Part shown: positions 1 through 8,341 of the stretch, one piece after another
Position numbering within the stretch: the stretch's first letter is position 1
How the letters are laid out: every line of letters begins with the position of its first letter
Source: a virus
Strand: one strand, 5' to 3'
IMG/VR virus record: IMGVR_UViG_3300018004_000004
Coordinates: 151,396-215,395 of that record
DNA: 64,000 bases
Notes under the pieces: model-generated
Database searches by the model: none
Told to the model about the DNA's origin: nothing
Seen by the model: only the letters and a program-made list of their open reading frames with translations
Made by a program: the position numbers and the translations under genes

Positions 1-873
1 GTTTCCAAGACAGTTCTTGACATAGTAGAAGACTACGTAACCACTCGAACTGTTGAGCGCTGAGCCGCCCGGAACAAGAGTGTAGTTGGCATTGTTTCCA
101 GCCGTGTCGGTGATGGACGTGATGGGATTCGAGGTGAAATAACCATAGAAAGCGCAACCCAGAACCAACAAACTTCCCGGGGTCAAGTTCATTCCCGCTG
201 TCGTAAGAGGAGTTACAGAACCACCAGCTTGCCCTCCAAAGTCCGTATTCACAACCGCGAGATTATTTACTGGTGAAGCGTTGTAAAAAGAAATCCCGAA
301 CTGTACCCAAGTTGCAGAACCGCTTAATGTGGTGCTAACGGTTGTACTTGAAACGGCAGACGTGACATCGAGATGGGCTCCATACGACGTGTTCGTCTGC
401 CCAAAGCTTCCATCATCAATCATCGGGGTCGAGCCAACAAACGGAAGCGAGCCAGTTGTAGCGTTGGTGCCGTTGCCTACGAAGTTGATTATCGCTTCGT
501 CAGCATACGCAGTAGCAAAACTCGGAACTGACGGAGCAGCCGATGTTCCTGTTGCGGTTACATACGCATCTAACGTATTGGCACCAGCGATATCCCATGC
601 CATGATTCCGCAATACGTAGGCGTTTGTCCGCCGAGAGAAATGACATTAGATGCATTACCTACGCAGTTCACGCAGTAGAAAACTCGCGAATACCAACTG
701 CCAATATGGACAGAGGGCCCAGCCGGAACATAGCTGTTCCCAGCGGTGTCAACGATATAAGGAGTTTGAGCGTTGTAGTTATTCACGCCCACAACAATGA
801 CGTGTCCGGCTGACTGGCTATAAGCAGGAGTACTGTAAGTGCCTCCACCGATGAATGTTGTAGTCGAAGGCAT
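1..873 (-). CDS. Partial fibre/adhesin-like structural protein
   Basis: An open frame of 291 codons runs leftward from the ATG at 873 past the edge of the window, so the C-terminus is missing. The protein is rich in Ser, Thr, Gly and Asn, with no signal peptide or membrane segment. A module appears twice about 200 residues apart: a hydrophobic strand (VIVVGV / LLVLGC), then DTAGN, then a VP(A)G turn, then a Tyr/Val strand ending in K/V-N-C. This suggests tandem beta-sandwich domains of an appendage or adhesin. It sits 7 bp from the collagen-like gene and belongs to the same leftward unit. Its exact role is not known. Confidence 0.75.
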   Translation of the reverse strand, partial: MPSTTTFIGGGTYSTPAYSQSAGHVIVVGVNNYNAQTPYIVDTAGNSYVPAGPSVHIGSWYSRVFYCVNCVGNASNVISLGGQTPTYCGIMAWDIAGANTLDAYVTATGTSAAPSVPSFATAYADEAIINFVGNGTNATTGSLPFVGSTPMIDDGSFGQTNTSYGAHLDVTSAVSSTTVSTTLSGSATWVQFGISFYNASPVNNLAVVNTDFGGQAGGSVTPLTTAGMNLTPGSLLVLGCAFYGYFTSNPITSITDTAGNNANYTLVPGGSALNSSSGYVVFYYVKNCLGN

Positions 874-880
874 AAAGGGA

Positions 881-1837
881 TTATCCGTTGCCGACGAGTG
901 TTAGACACACACCCGCTAGAGTTGAATCTGCTGTTGCTGGGCCATCCACTTCAAGGATGTCCGAAGCAAGGAAAGCGGTATCAGATGCTTGTGTCCAAGT
1001 GCCGACCAGGCCGCCAGAAACACCAGCATCGAACACACAGGTAGCAAATGGTGAACCATTCTTATTGAAGGTGAATGTTGCTGCTGTGCCGCCTGTGCCT
1101 GTTGCCGCGACCTTAGCTACGGCATAAGAAAGCGAAGCACTGACAGGGAAATCTATCGCAATACCTAGCTTGCCATAAAAGAGAATCTGACCATTGGTTC
1201 CAACACCAGGAGCATAAATAGCAAGAGGCTTGGCGCTAATCCCAGGAGATCCTGTCGCTCCGGTTGCGCCTGTAGGTCCTGTAGCACCCGTCGGTCCTGT
1301 CGCACCGGTAGCTCCGGTTGCGCCTGTAGCACCTGTACCTGTTGGTCCAGTAGGTCCTGTTGGGCCTGTTGCTCCAGTTGGTCCAGTAGCTCCTGTTGGT
1401 CCTGGAGGCCCACCACTAGGTCCAGTTGCACCGGTGGGACCTGTAGCACCTGTAGGACCTGTAGCTCCTGTGGCACCTGTAGTACCCGGGCTGGTAGCTG
1501 AGCCAAACACATTGGCAGTTGTGCCGCCTGTGAATGTTGTACAGTTGAAACGATAAAGAGTGTTTTCAGCTATCGGGAAAGTTGTGCTAGGGGTTGCATG
1601 AGCATCCCAGGAAGACACATTATTCCACGTCACACCATTATCAGGTGAGATCTGCAGTTCAAAAACCAGACCGCTAAAGGAACCAGTAGTGACAACTGTA
1701 GCTACTAGTAAGTCAGCAGCATCTGCAACTGACGGCTTCAGGAATGGATAAGAAACGGAGAAACCTGTTCCTGTCGCACCAACCACTAGATGAGAGATAT
1801 GGGTGCGAGCCAGTGCAAGAGTTGTAAGAGTCGGCAT
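881..1837 (-). CDS. Collagen-like repeat tail-fibre protein
   Basis: The 318-residue protein has three parts. The N-terminal domain of about 110 residues is beta-rich and should fix it to the virion. A central stretch of about 85 residues is built of Gly-X-Y triplets, mostly G-P/A-T, as in phage fibres and bacterial BclA-type proteins. The C-terminal domain of about 115 residues is a compact Gly/Ala/Thr-rich beta domain, expected to be a trimeric head. The triplet region should form a triple helix. The order of parts is typical of a trimeric receptor-binding fibre. The target receptor cannot be read from the sequence. Confidence 0.85.
   Translation of the reverse strand: MPTLTTLALARTHISHLVVGATGTGFSVSYPFLKPSVADAADLLVATVVTTGSFSGLVFELQISPDNGVTWNNVSSWDAHATPSTTFPIAENTLYRFNCTTFTGGTTANVFGSATSPGTTGATGATGPTGATGPTGATGPSGGPPGPTGATGPTGATGPTGPTGPTGTGATGATGATGATGPTGATGPTGATGATGSPGISAKPLAIYAPGVGTNGQILFYGKLGIAIDFPVSASLSYAVAKVAATGTGGTAATFTFNKNGSPFATCVFDAGVSGGLVGTWTQASDTAFLASDILEVDGPATADSTLAGVCLTLVGNG
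1240..1492 (-). repeat. Collagen-like GXY triplet repeat
   Basis: The DNA is a run of imperfect 9-bp units encoding G-A/P-T triplets. It forces long repetitive open frames in other phases on both strands, which are not genes. Copy number is likely to vary between related phages by recombination or slippage. Confidence 0.9.
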
Positions 1838-1840
1838 GGG

Positions 1841-2800
1841 TTATCCTGTTACGACGACACCTATCGCAATCGTATTTGTGTGCGGGTTAGTCACGTTGGA
1901 AACTGTGGCAAACAGATTCATACCCTGAAGATCGATACCTTCATTATTGCCAATGAAGAGACCACCAACATTAGAATAGTTAAGAGCACCTGTTCCAGGC
2001 ACTCCACTAACCCAAGAACCTACCGTCACGTTGCCGGCAGTTGTCACAGCCGAGATCACCAAGTCGATTGAAGAAGCAGTATCCAAACCATAGACCAGGA
2101 CTTGGACTCCGCGCGCGCGGACAACAACCCCGCCAACCACGCTAGTACCAGCACCTGTGCCAGAGTAGAGTTCTATAGCGCTGACCGAGTGACGACCAGT
2201 ATCCAGATCTGCGATAGTCATATTGGGTGGGATACCTTGACCGTAGTTGACTTCTCCGGTGCCAGATACCGACATACGAGACAGACTACCTGTGTCTCCA
2301 TAGACAGGAGCAGCTGTTGCGTAGTTGTAACCTTCCTCAAGTACACCACCACCAACCCCAATCGTTACCGGAACGGCATACGAAAGGTTGACTGGCTGGC
2401 CCGATGAGTTATCAATAGGATTGCTCTGGAGCAGCGCCTTATTGCCACTGAACAGAGTAAGGATAGCCGAACGAATGTCCCCAAAGCTGGCACCTCTGCG
2501 AAGAGGAGCATAGGTAACATCGAACTGCTGGCTGGCGCCATTAGCTATCGTGACTGGGTAGGAACCACTGTGGACTGCGACTCTGAAATCGCTGTTGGTA
2601 TAGATACCGGCCGGCTGCGTAACAGCGTCACCATCTGTGCTTGTGCTGAATCCATAGTTCGTTACAGTGACAGACACACCACTGTTATTGGTGAGCACAA
2701 AGCTGAGAGTTTGTGGTGTTGCGTACAGCCCAGGCACCGGACCCTGAACATTCACCTTAGTAAAAGTCAGAGCTGCGGGAGATACTGTGAAGTTAGCCAT
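1841..2800 (-). CDS. Probable virion protein with N-terminal Ig-like domain
   Basis: 319 residues. The first 130 or so resemble an immunoglobulin-type ASH/choice-of-anchor domain: a VSPAALTFTKV opening, then TLSFVLTNNSG and later QFDVTYAP, the usual strand pattern of this fold. The rest is Gly/Val/Thr-rich beta sequence. There is no signal peptide, so assembly into the particle is more likely than export. Its stop lies 3 bp from the start of the collagen-like gene, suggesting co-translation as one fibre or baseplate set. The domain call is by eye and moderate. Confidence 0.65.
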   Translation of the reverse strand: MANFTVSPAALTFTKVNVQGPVPGLYATPQTLSFVLTNNSGVSVTVTNYGFSTSTDGDAVTQPAGIYTNSDFRVAVHSGSYPVTIANGASQQFDVTYAPLRRGASFGDIRSAILTLFSGNKALLQSNPIDNSSGQPVNLSYAVPVTIGVGGGVLEEGYNYATAAPVYGDTGSLSRMSVSGTGEVNYGQGIPPNMTIADLDTGRHSVSAIELYSGTGAGTSVVGGVVVRARGVQVLVYGLDTASSIDLVISAVTTAGNVTVGSWVSGVPGTGALNYSNVGGLFIGNNEGIDLQGMNLFATVSNVTNPHTNTIAIGVVVTG

Positions 2801-2802
2801 TG

Positions 2803-3408
2803 TTACCTCATGAAAAGAGCTTCATTGCCCAGCCAGCGTCTTGAATAAGACATAGCCGAGCTCATGTCACTGACGGCTCTCATACGCAGAGCCTGTGCGG
2901 TTTCCGTGTCCTGATAATCGCCACCCATTTCAATGTGGCGGAGTTTGTAGCCAAACTGACCTAAGAGCTTAGCGCCCTTAGCAGCAAGTAGCCCTACACG
3001 ATAAGAAGCAACTGCTGCTATGAAAGGAACTGTCAAAGGTGCTGCAGGTGCAAGCGCTGCTGGGAGCATGAATCTAGTTGCTGCTCCGATTATAGCTGAT
3101 GCCGCTGGGTAGGATGCTATTCCCACTGAGTTACCCACGAACGTAGGAAGAACTTCCCCACGCTGAGTATGGAAGGAAGAGAATGCTATCTGAGGAACAC
3201 CACCATAAAATCCTGGCCGATCAGAGTGCATCGGTTTCCAGTTATTCTGGAATGGCTTATGTGTTTGCTGGCGCTGAAACTGGACATAAGATTCCTCAGG
3301 TCCGTAGTTTGAGAGATCTTCATCACTCACACCATGTGGGACGTTGGGATTAAAACGACGCGCGACGACGCGAAGAGCATCGTCAGCAAACATAAGTACA
3401 TTTGGCAT
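2803..3408 (-). CDS. Unknown leftward (structural region) protein
   Basis: 201 residues with no family that I recognise. It has an Ala-rich hydrophobic stretch around residues 100-140 (AAVASYRVGLLAAKG) that could be a membrane-active or buried helix, between polar N- and C-terminal parts rich in Arg and Gln. The start overlaps the stop of the next upstream gene by one base, so the two are translationally coupled. It may be a virion or ejected protein. Confidence 0.6.
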   Translation of the reverse strand: MPNVLMFADDALRVVARRFNPNVPHGVSDEDLSNYGPEESYVQFQRQQTHKPFQNNWKPMHSDRPGFYGGVPQIAFSSFHTQRGEVLPTFVGNSVGIASYPAASAIIGAATRFMLPAALAPAAPLTVPFIAAVASYRVGLLAAKGAKLLGQFGYKLRHIEMGGDYQDTETAQALRMRAVSDMSSAMSYSRRWLGNEALFMR

Positions 3409-4151
3409 TAGCCGTGTCTCCGGCCATTCAAACCAAGAACGATCTCACCAGAAGCGTTCATCGCAGTCATGCGATCGGCCATGTCTCCGGAGAGCGGTTC
3501 ATAATCCATCGTGCCGCCAATACCAGGAACCGCAGAAGCAGTAGCTTCTGGCTTACCGTGTCCAAAAGCAACTTGTGCTGCCAATGGAATAGCCGCGGCC
3601 GTCAGATACAAACCCATACGTCCACCAGGGATCTGACTCAGCTTTTCAAACCCACCATAAGCTTTGATAGCGGCCGGGGTCAGCAAACCCAACCCAGCTC
3701 CCACAGTCATCCCTTGAGCTTTATGCCCTTCAGGAGCTACCATGTACCCAAGACCAGCTCCTGCGGTCATCGTAATGAAAGGAGACTTAGCAAAAGGTGC
3801 TGCTAGGGTCTTTGCTTTGGTGAAGAAGCCCATCTCGGGTGTAATAGTTGCTTTTGCTGCAGCCAGACGAGCGGAGAAAGCACCAGCTCGATTACCAACG
3901 ACTCTTTGACCAACGGATCCTGCTAGCTCTGCTCCTCGACCTGCCAATCTTGTTAGGCTGCCGGCTGCCAAGCCAGTACCGGCACCCATCACCACACCCT
4001 CAGTGATGCGATCCATCAAATCGCGGTTAGGATCGCCATAAACAGCCTCTCCCACACCACCAGCCGCGGCTCCAGCCAGTAATCTCCATCTCCATGGAAC
4101 CTTACCGACGAGCTTTGCTGTGGACTCGAAGATGCTGTAGATGCCTGGCAT
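3408..4151 (-). CDS. Gly/Ala-rich probable membrane-active virion protein
   Basis: 247 residues, unusually rich in Gly and Ala, with several short hydrophobic glycine-zipper-like segments (about residues 25-35, 50-75, 120-150 and 160-190). Such sequences are typical of proteins that insert into or cross membranes, for example ejection proteins, but no specific family is recognised. It is coupled to the genes on both sides (1-bp overlap downstream, 2-bp gap upstream). Function is inferred from composition only. Confidence 0.6.
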   Translation of the reverse strand: MPGIYSIFESTAKLVGKVPWRWRLLAGAAAGGVGEAVYGDPNRDLMDRITEGVVMGAGTGLAAGSLTRLAGRGAELAGSVGQRVVGNRAGAFSARLAAAKATITPEMGFFTKAKTLAAPFAKSPFITMTAGAGLGYMVAPEGHKAQGMTVGAGLGLLTPAAIKAYGGFEKLSQIPGGRMGLYLTAAAIPLAAQVAFGHGKPEATASAVPGIGGTMDYEPLSGDMADRMTAMNASGEIVLGLNGRRHG

Positions 4152-4153
4152 TA

Positions 4154-4486
4154 TTACTTCGCGAGTAACCTAGCAGCTTTCTGCATCATACCTGCAAGGC
4201 CTGCTTCACCTTTATTACGCAAAATGTTACCGATCATATTACGGTGACGCCAGTAGCCAGGAACTTTATCAGCCATGCGGCCAATCCCTTGGAAACCACC
4301 CATAGCGCCGAAGCCACGATATGCCCCATAACCTGCTGCACCGACTGCAGCTCCACGAAGAGCTCCACGGGTACGGTTGTCACGGTTAGTCAAGGCACCA
4401 GTCACACCACCAGCTACTACGCTAGGACCCAGCCCGCGGATGAGTTGGAAAGGATAAGAAGACGCCATTTTAGAAAAGACGGGCAT
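4154..4486 (-). CDS. Small Gly/Ala-rich protein
   Basis: 110 residues. Residues 18-70 are glycine-rich with a regular GA/GAA pattern, like the next gene downstream (3408-4151), so the two may work together in the particle or during DNA entry. A basic C-terminus follows. No family is recognised. Confidence 0.6.
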   Translation of the reverse strand: MPVFSKMASSYPFQLIRGLGPSVVAGGVTGALTNRDNRTRGALRGAAVGAAGYGAYRGFGAMGGFQGIGRMADKVPGYWRHRNMIGNILRNKGEAGLAGMMQKAARLLAK

Positions 4487-4498
4487 AGAGACACCTCT

Positions 4499-4861
4499 TT
4501 ACCACTTGAAATACGCTATGATATTACTTCTATTGCTTTCAGCCCAACCTGCCATGACATTACAGTAAGTATGCAAGAGCTTCCTAACTTCTCCAGTTTC
4601 ATGGTCATGATCAACACAGCACTTAGATATAGCTTTTGGAAGTGGTTGGTGACAAAAGCCACATAACCCATGCTGTTCTTTATACATACACTCTTTGTCT
4701 TCGAGCGTAATACCGTATCTCTGCTTCAATAAAGAACTAGCATGCACACGTTGACCCTTTTCAGTCTGACGGTACGCTCGCTTTGCCTTTCTCGCAGCTT
4801 CCCTACCTTTATCAGACGAAAGGTATCGTTCTTGGGCTTGTTTTGCAGCCTCACTTTTCAT
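4499..4861 (-). CDS. Recombination endonuclease VII-like nuclease
   Basis: 120 residues. The C-terminal half matches the endonuclease VII family: CGFC, then VDHDHETGEVR, then LLHTYCN, giving a zinc site (two Cys pairs) and the DHDH catalytic core of the beta-beta-alpha-metal fold. The basic N-terminus (about 45 residues with many Lys/Arg) resembles the DNA-binding leader of mobile HNH-type nucleases. Members of the family either resolve branched DNA before packaging (T4 gp49) or act as homing nucleases. The isolated position between structural genes and the nearby promoter-like motif at 4882-4893 suit either role. Confidence 0.85.
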   Translation of the reverse strand: MKSEAAKQAQERYLSSDKGREAARKAKRAYRQTEKGQRVHASSLLKQRYGITLEDKECMYKEQHGLCGFCHQPLPKAISKCCVDHDHETGEVRKLLHTYCNVMAGWAESNRSNIIAYFKW

Positions 4862-4881
4862 AGCATACCTGGAGCTCAGAT

Positions 4882-4893
4882 CTGATTAGTATA
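4882..4893 (-). promoter_or_regulatory. 12-bp TATACTAATCAG motif, copy 1
   Basis: On the minus strand this site reads TATACTAATCAG, about 20 bp before the ATG of the endonuclease VII gene and just past the stop of the gene at 4901. The same 12 bases occur three more times in the window (10724-10735 minus, 27980-27991 plus, 50992-51003 plus), each pointing toward the next gene. TATACT would serve as a -10 box, but no -35 box is shared, so a phage-specific promoter is likely. Confidence 0.5.
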
Positions 4894-4900
4894 GACAGAC

Positions 4901-5509
4901 TTACAGTGATCTAGGCGTGCGATTGCCACCATAAAGACTACGGTTTGACATGCTGGTAGCGGACTTTCCTTCGCCCGCCTTCATGACTGCTTTATTGGCT
5001 CCCACTGCGGTCGCAAGATCACGACTAGCCTTAAGCGTGCTAACTTCTGTCGCTTCAGTCACCGGCATCATAAATGCTGCTTTCATTCCACCGCGGCCGG
5101 CAAACCTAGGACCTAGTGCTGCATAAGGTACCTCAGTCTTGACAGCTCGACCTTGTTCCACAAGACGGGTCCACGCCTGGACTTCATCATAGGACATTGA
5201 ACCAAAGACGTCGGATATCAGATAGTTCTTTCCTCTTTCCTTAGCTACACGTGCCAACTCAGTACGCATCTGGTATCCGGCGCCCTTCGCTTCGCCGGCA
5301 ATACCCATAACCGTATAACCCTCACCGAACTCTTTATACTTCAACAGACCTAGCTTCTGCTCACCGCGCATCATGCGGATCTGTTTGAATCCAGCTTCCT
5401 CGGTATGAATGAAACGTACGGCCTCAACGCCCTCAGACAGAACTTTACCAGCCTCTTTCTCAGCGGCGAATCCTGCGAACTTTCCGATGACTTTGAAGAA
5501 TGAGCCCAT
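4901..5509 (-). CDS. Possible GNAT-fold protein in virion region
   Basis: 202 residues. Residues 35-115 follow the pattern of GNAT acetyltransferases: beta strands with IRMMRGEQKLG, then GAGYQMRTELARVAKERG, which resembles the acetyl-CoA loop and following helix (motif A), then a strand with YLISDVFGSMS. The N-terminal 15 residues and the Ala/Lys/Ser-rich C-terminal 70 lie outside this. The family call is weak, and many phages carry degenerate versions as structural proteins. A hairpin (5517-5538) lies directly before the start. Confidence 0.5.
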   Translation of the reverse strand: MGSFFKVIGKFAGFAAEKEAGKVLSEGVEAVRFIHTEEAGFKQIRMMRGEQKLGLLKYKEFGEGYTVMGIAGEAKGAGYQMRTELARVAKERGKNYLISDVFGSMSYDEVQAWTRLVEQGRAVKTEVPYAALGPRFAGRGGMKAAFMMPVTEATEVSTLKASRDLATAVGANKAVMKAGEGKSATSMSNRSLYGGNRTPRSL

Positions 5510-5516
5510 ATAGAGA

Positions 5517-5538
5517 AGGGGCGATTCACATCGCCCCT
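5517..5538 (-). promoter_or_regulatory. Hairpin directly upstream of the 4901-5509 gene
   Basis: An 8-bp GC-rich stem (AGGGGCGA / TCGCCCCT) with a 6-base loop ends 7 bases before the ATG at 5509. There is no T-run after it on the minus strand, so it is more likely to affect translation or mRNA stability than to end transcription. Confidence 0.45.
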
Positions 5539-5577
5539 ATGAGGTACAACATTCTGGGATATTCCCAGTGGGGATCC

Positions 5578-6339
5578 TTATTTCTGTACGTCCTCGTAAG
5601 GTACATCGATGACGTCATGAACCATGGAGGCTGTGTTCGATTGGCGACTGGCGAGATCCTTACCCATCTTTCCTTGGGTCTTCAGCTTGCGGGTCTTCGC
5701 GCGCTCGGTACGTTCCATATCATCCAGGATCATACGGCGAGCCGTACGCAGCTCTTGGATGATCTGCATGTTGGCGTGTACGATCTTTTCGTAGGACAAG
5801 GCTTCGCCGGTCTGCAGATCCACTTCCTTCACGGCCAGGTCTGTCATGGAAGCAGCCTTGCCTTCCGACATGATTGTAAGGCAGCGCTGTTCCTGTAAAT
5901 CAAGGACGACCAACTGAGCAATAGAGGAGCGCTCTGTCTCTGAAAGGGTGGCTTCTTCTCTCTCGAGTTCTTTCATCCAACCCACAAAGCGCTCAACAAC
6001 GTAGTTGGCCTCGAACGGGCAGATCTCACCCAGAGGAGCCTTGTGCATCTTCATTAGAGGGCAGGTAGAAGCTACTGGGCAGTGCTCGCCAGCACAACGC
6101 ATTGGTGCGGCGCCAGCCGGGCCCAGGACAAGCCGAGCTTCCTGGTAAATCTGTATGCTCTTCTGTTCCTCAGTGGTAAGCTCAAGGTTACCAGTCGGCA
6201 GGAGCTTAGCAAATCGATCCTGTGTAGACTGGATTGGTGGCAGAGGTGCTTGTACCTTCTCGATCGCCGCTTGGCTAAAGATTACTGGCTCAGGAAGAGG
6301 TTCTTGAACTGCTGGAGTTTCTGTCTTCTTCTTAGGCAT
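5578..6339 (-). CDS. Unknown protein with cysteine cluster
   Basis: 253 residues. After a Pro-rich leader of about 40 residues there is a Cys cluster (CAGEHCPVASTCP, then ICPFE) that could bind zinc or an iron-sulfur centre. The rest is strongly helical and charged, with a Lys/Arg-rich patch (residues 210-230) near the C-terminus. Its start overlaps the stop of the next gene upstream (6339). It does not match a family that I know. DNA or protein binding during packaging or assembly is possible. Confidence 0.6.
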   Translation of the reverse strand: MPKKKTETPAVQEPLPEPVIFSQAAIEKVQAPLPPIQSTQDRFAKLLPTGNLELTTEEQKSIQIYQEARLVLGPAGAAPMRCAGEHCPVASTCPLMKMHKAPLGEICPFEANYVVERFVGWMKELEREEATLSETERSSIAQLVVLDLQEQRCLTIMSEGKAASMTDLAVKEVDLQTGEALSYEKIVHANMQIIQELRTARRMILDDMERTERAKTRKLKTQGKMGKDLASRQSNTASMVHDVIDVPYEDVQK

Positions 6340-6980
6340 TAGATTTCTCGTTCTTCACTAGCTTGGATATCTTCGAGTTCCTCTTTGATCTTTGCTTTCT
6401 CTTCTGGAGTGACATCAGGACCCAGTGTTTCCTTGATAGCTTCTTCGAGTTGCTCTTCGGTGATCTTGATCTTCTTAATGATGATTTTCCCACCTGGGAT
6501 GTCATGAGTACCTTCCTCTAAGGATTCGAGATCTGGAACTATCTTGATAGGAGGCCATGGTTGAGGAGCGACAGGCGGTGGGTTGTAAGGAATGAACGGA
6601 TTGGGATAGATACCACCAGAGTTCGGCACAGGGTCACCAATATACGGTTGTCCCCACGTACTGCCGTTACCGTAGCTATTATCATTTGGAATCACCCAGG
6701 TATATCCATTCATATTGGGCAGAGTGATAGAAATACCAGACTGATTCGGTAGAGCTTCAGTAGTAGTGATAGTTTGGCTTACCTGATACTTAGTAGTATC
6801 TCCGCCGGTTTCAGCTGGCGCCAGGAAGCCAGAAGTAGCCACCATATTTGATGTCTGGAAGTTCTGGGCCTGAGATGTTGGGACTGGTTTCGGATCCCCA
6901 CAGGCCATGTAGCAGCTGATACCGGCCGAGTGTGTGATTGTGTTGAGTACTGCTTGCGCATTCGCGCTTAGTGTTGTCAT
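6339..6980 (-). CDS. Pro-rich protein with acidic helical tail
   Basis: 213 residues. The N-terminal half is Asn/Gly/Pro/Thr-rich. Residues 105-145 are a proline-rich linker (PNPFIPYNPPPVAP), and the last 60 are a charged helix rich in Glu and Lys. No catalytic motif is seen. A structural or scaffolding role fits the neighbourhood but is not shown. Confidence 0.55.
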   Translation of the reverse strand: MTTLSANAQAVLNTITHSAGISCYMACGDPKPVPTSQAQNFQTSNMVATSGFLAPAETGGDTTKYQVSQTITTTEALPNQSGISITLPNMNGYTWVIPNDNSYGNGSTWGQPYIGDPVPNSGGIYPNPFIPYNPPPVAPQPWPPIKIVPDLESLEEGTHDIPGGKIIIKKIKITEEQLEEAIKETLGPDVTPEEKAKIKEELEDIQASEEREI

Positions 6981-6996
6981 CTTCTTACTCCAAATC

Positions 6997-7704
6997 TTAG
7001 GCAGTTACGTGTTGCAGAGCATCCATGACGGCCGAGTGAATCAGCTGTCGCTCCTCAAGAGTCCAATAGTCCCAATAGACCGAGAAGTTCACCCCAGGAC
7101 GCAGTGGGTTATAACGAACGATCACAGGATTAATGATCGTATTCGTGGCAATCGTAATGATCTTGCTAATGTAGGTGACCCACTCCATGAAAGGAACCAG
7201 GTTCTCCACATTGACATTCAAGAAGAAGCGTGTCATACCAGCCTTGCGAAGTTCTTCCTTACGGTGACGATAGTATTGATCAGGTACTAGACCACGGACA
7301 AAGGCCATATCCAACTTAGCATTCTCGACGTAGACATTCTCGCCTGTAGCATAAGGATATAGCTCGGACTGCTCGCCAGTCGGCCGATCGAGAGGATGGC
7401 CGGAGCAATACTCCACAGTCTTGATCCAGGGACGCTTATTGAGTTCCTGAATCATAGTGATACCCGCGGAGTCCAGCGTCGAGTAGTCAATATCTTCAGG
7501 CTTGCCGAACGGGAAGGAGGGATCAACCTTCGATTCTGCCTCAGCCTGCTCCTGTACAGCAGCAGCAAGCCCACCCAGGAACTTCTTCAGTTGTGGCGGG
7601 ATCTCTTGTACAACCTCATTAGGGGTAGCGGCGCCTGTTTGTACCTGGATGCCTTCAGCACCCGGTCCAGCGATTTCAGGTCCGGTGATTTCAGGTTCTG
7701 GCAT
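6997..7704 (-). CDS. Unknown protein with YCSGHP motif
   Basis: 235 residues. After an acidic/Pro-rich leader of about 60 residues comes a folded domain that opens with WIKTVEYCSGHP, a Cys-Ser-Gly-His turn loosely like the SCSGR segment of TYW3-type proteins. It then has alternating beta strands and helices with FFLNVNVENL and VIVRYNP, and ends with a helix. The resemblance is too slight for an enzyme name. Confidence 0.55.
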   Translation of the reverse strand: MPEPEITGPEIAGPGAEGIQVQTGAATPNEVVQEIPPQLKKFLGGLAAAVQEQAEAESKVDPSFPFGKPEDIDYSTLDSAGITMIQELNKRPWIKTVEYCSGHPLDRPTGEQSELYPYATGENVYVENAKLDMAFVRGLVPDQYYRHRKEELRKAGMTRFFLNVNVENLVPFMEWVTYISKIITIATNTIINPVIVRYNPLRPGVNFSVYWDYWTLEERQLIHSAVMDALQHVTA

Positions 7705-7759
7705 TTATATCTCCTATCGATCAAGTCGATCTTATCAGAAAACACTACTGGAGCCAAAG

Positions 7760-8236
7760 TTACGAGAGGTATTTTGAAATGTAAAGACCCACATGGAAGG
7801 TTCCCTTCATCATGCGGGCAGCTGCTACAGCGGATTTGGTGAGGTCAGTACGCGCGGAGGTAATACAGTAGAGGTAGGTTACCATGGCATCCTCAAGGGG
7901 ATTTCGGTACTGGGGATCGAACTTGCGGGTAACTAGGTCTAGCATGTGGCCGAGCAAAAATACAGCTATTGCCCGCTCTTTGCAGAGATCTTTCAGCTCC
8001 TGGACCTTAGGATTCTCATCCAGGTATCTTTTGTACAACGAAATGCCCGACGCGAGGCCAACCTCGACGCTAAACTCAATGGATTCAATATATTTGAGTA
8101 GCTCACGGAGCACGGGCTGCACCGTCCTTAAGTGGTATTCAATCTCGGCGCCTTCTTGTACGTAAGTAGCAGAGTAACAGGAGATACAACCCAGTAATGA
8201 CTCCGCCAATGTACAGCTTTGTCGCGGTATCAACAT
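7760..8236 (-). CDS. Unknown helical protein, start uncertain
   Basis: The frame opens at the ATG at 8236 for 158 residues, but that ATG has no ribosome-binding site and its first 30 codons overlap a better-supported small membrane protein (8139-8249). The protein-like part begins near residue 28 (VQEGAEIEYHL) and is helical with conserved-looking Tyr/Arg patterns. Translation may really start near 8142 at a non-AUG codon (ATT overlapping the TGA of the small gene, AGAAGG 7 bases before). Function unknown. Confidence 0.55.
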   Translation of the reverse strand: MLIPRQSCTLAESLLGCISCYSATYVQEGAEIEYHLRTVQPVLRELLKYIESIEFSVEVGLASGISLYKRYLDENPKVQELKDLCKERAIAVFLLGHMLDLVTRKFDPQYRNPLEDAMVTYLYCITSARTDLTKSAVAAARMMKGTFHVGLYISKYLS

Positions 8237-8249
8237 AAAAGGGGTTCAT
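8139..8249 (-). CDS. Tiny one-helix membrane protein
   Basis: 36 residues: a short polar start, one membrane segment (about residues 13-27, YIGGVITGLYLLLLCY), then RTRRRRD. The positive-inside rule puts the C-terminus in the cytoplasm. A GGAAG sequence lies 11 bases before the ATG. It overlaps the upstream part of the 7760-8236 frame, and its TGA sits where that protein probably begins. Size and shape fit a holin-like or lysis-control protein, but nothing proves it. Confidence 0.5.
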   Translation of the reverse strand: MNPFYVDTATKLYIGGVITGLYLLLLCYLRTRRRRD

Positions 8250-8283
8250 TTTCTGTGACTTCCAAACCGGGAGGTCAAGCAGT

Positions 8284-8333
8284 ATAGAGTACTCTATGAC
8301 CTATAGTATATACCTAAGATCTATTATACTATA
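8284..8333. promoter_or_regulatory. AT-rich intergenic palindromes
   Basis: The 92-bp gap between two leftward genes holds a perfect 14-bp palindrome (ATAGAGTACTCTAT, 8284-8297) and a 9-bp inverted repeat (TATAGTATA 8302-8310 / TATACTATA 8325-8333). The stretch is much richer in A/T than its surroundings and includes TATAAT-like hexamers on the minus strand. It is a likely promoter/operator for the small membrane gene at 8139-8249. Confidence 0.45.
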
Positions 8334-8341
8334 CATCTCTT

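Noticed and set aside
1230-1556. Repetitive APVGPVAPV frame on the plus strand
   Set aside because: It is the antisense reading of the collagen-like repeat; the minus-strand gene has proper flanking domains.
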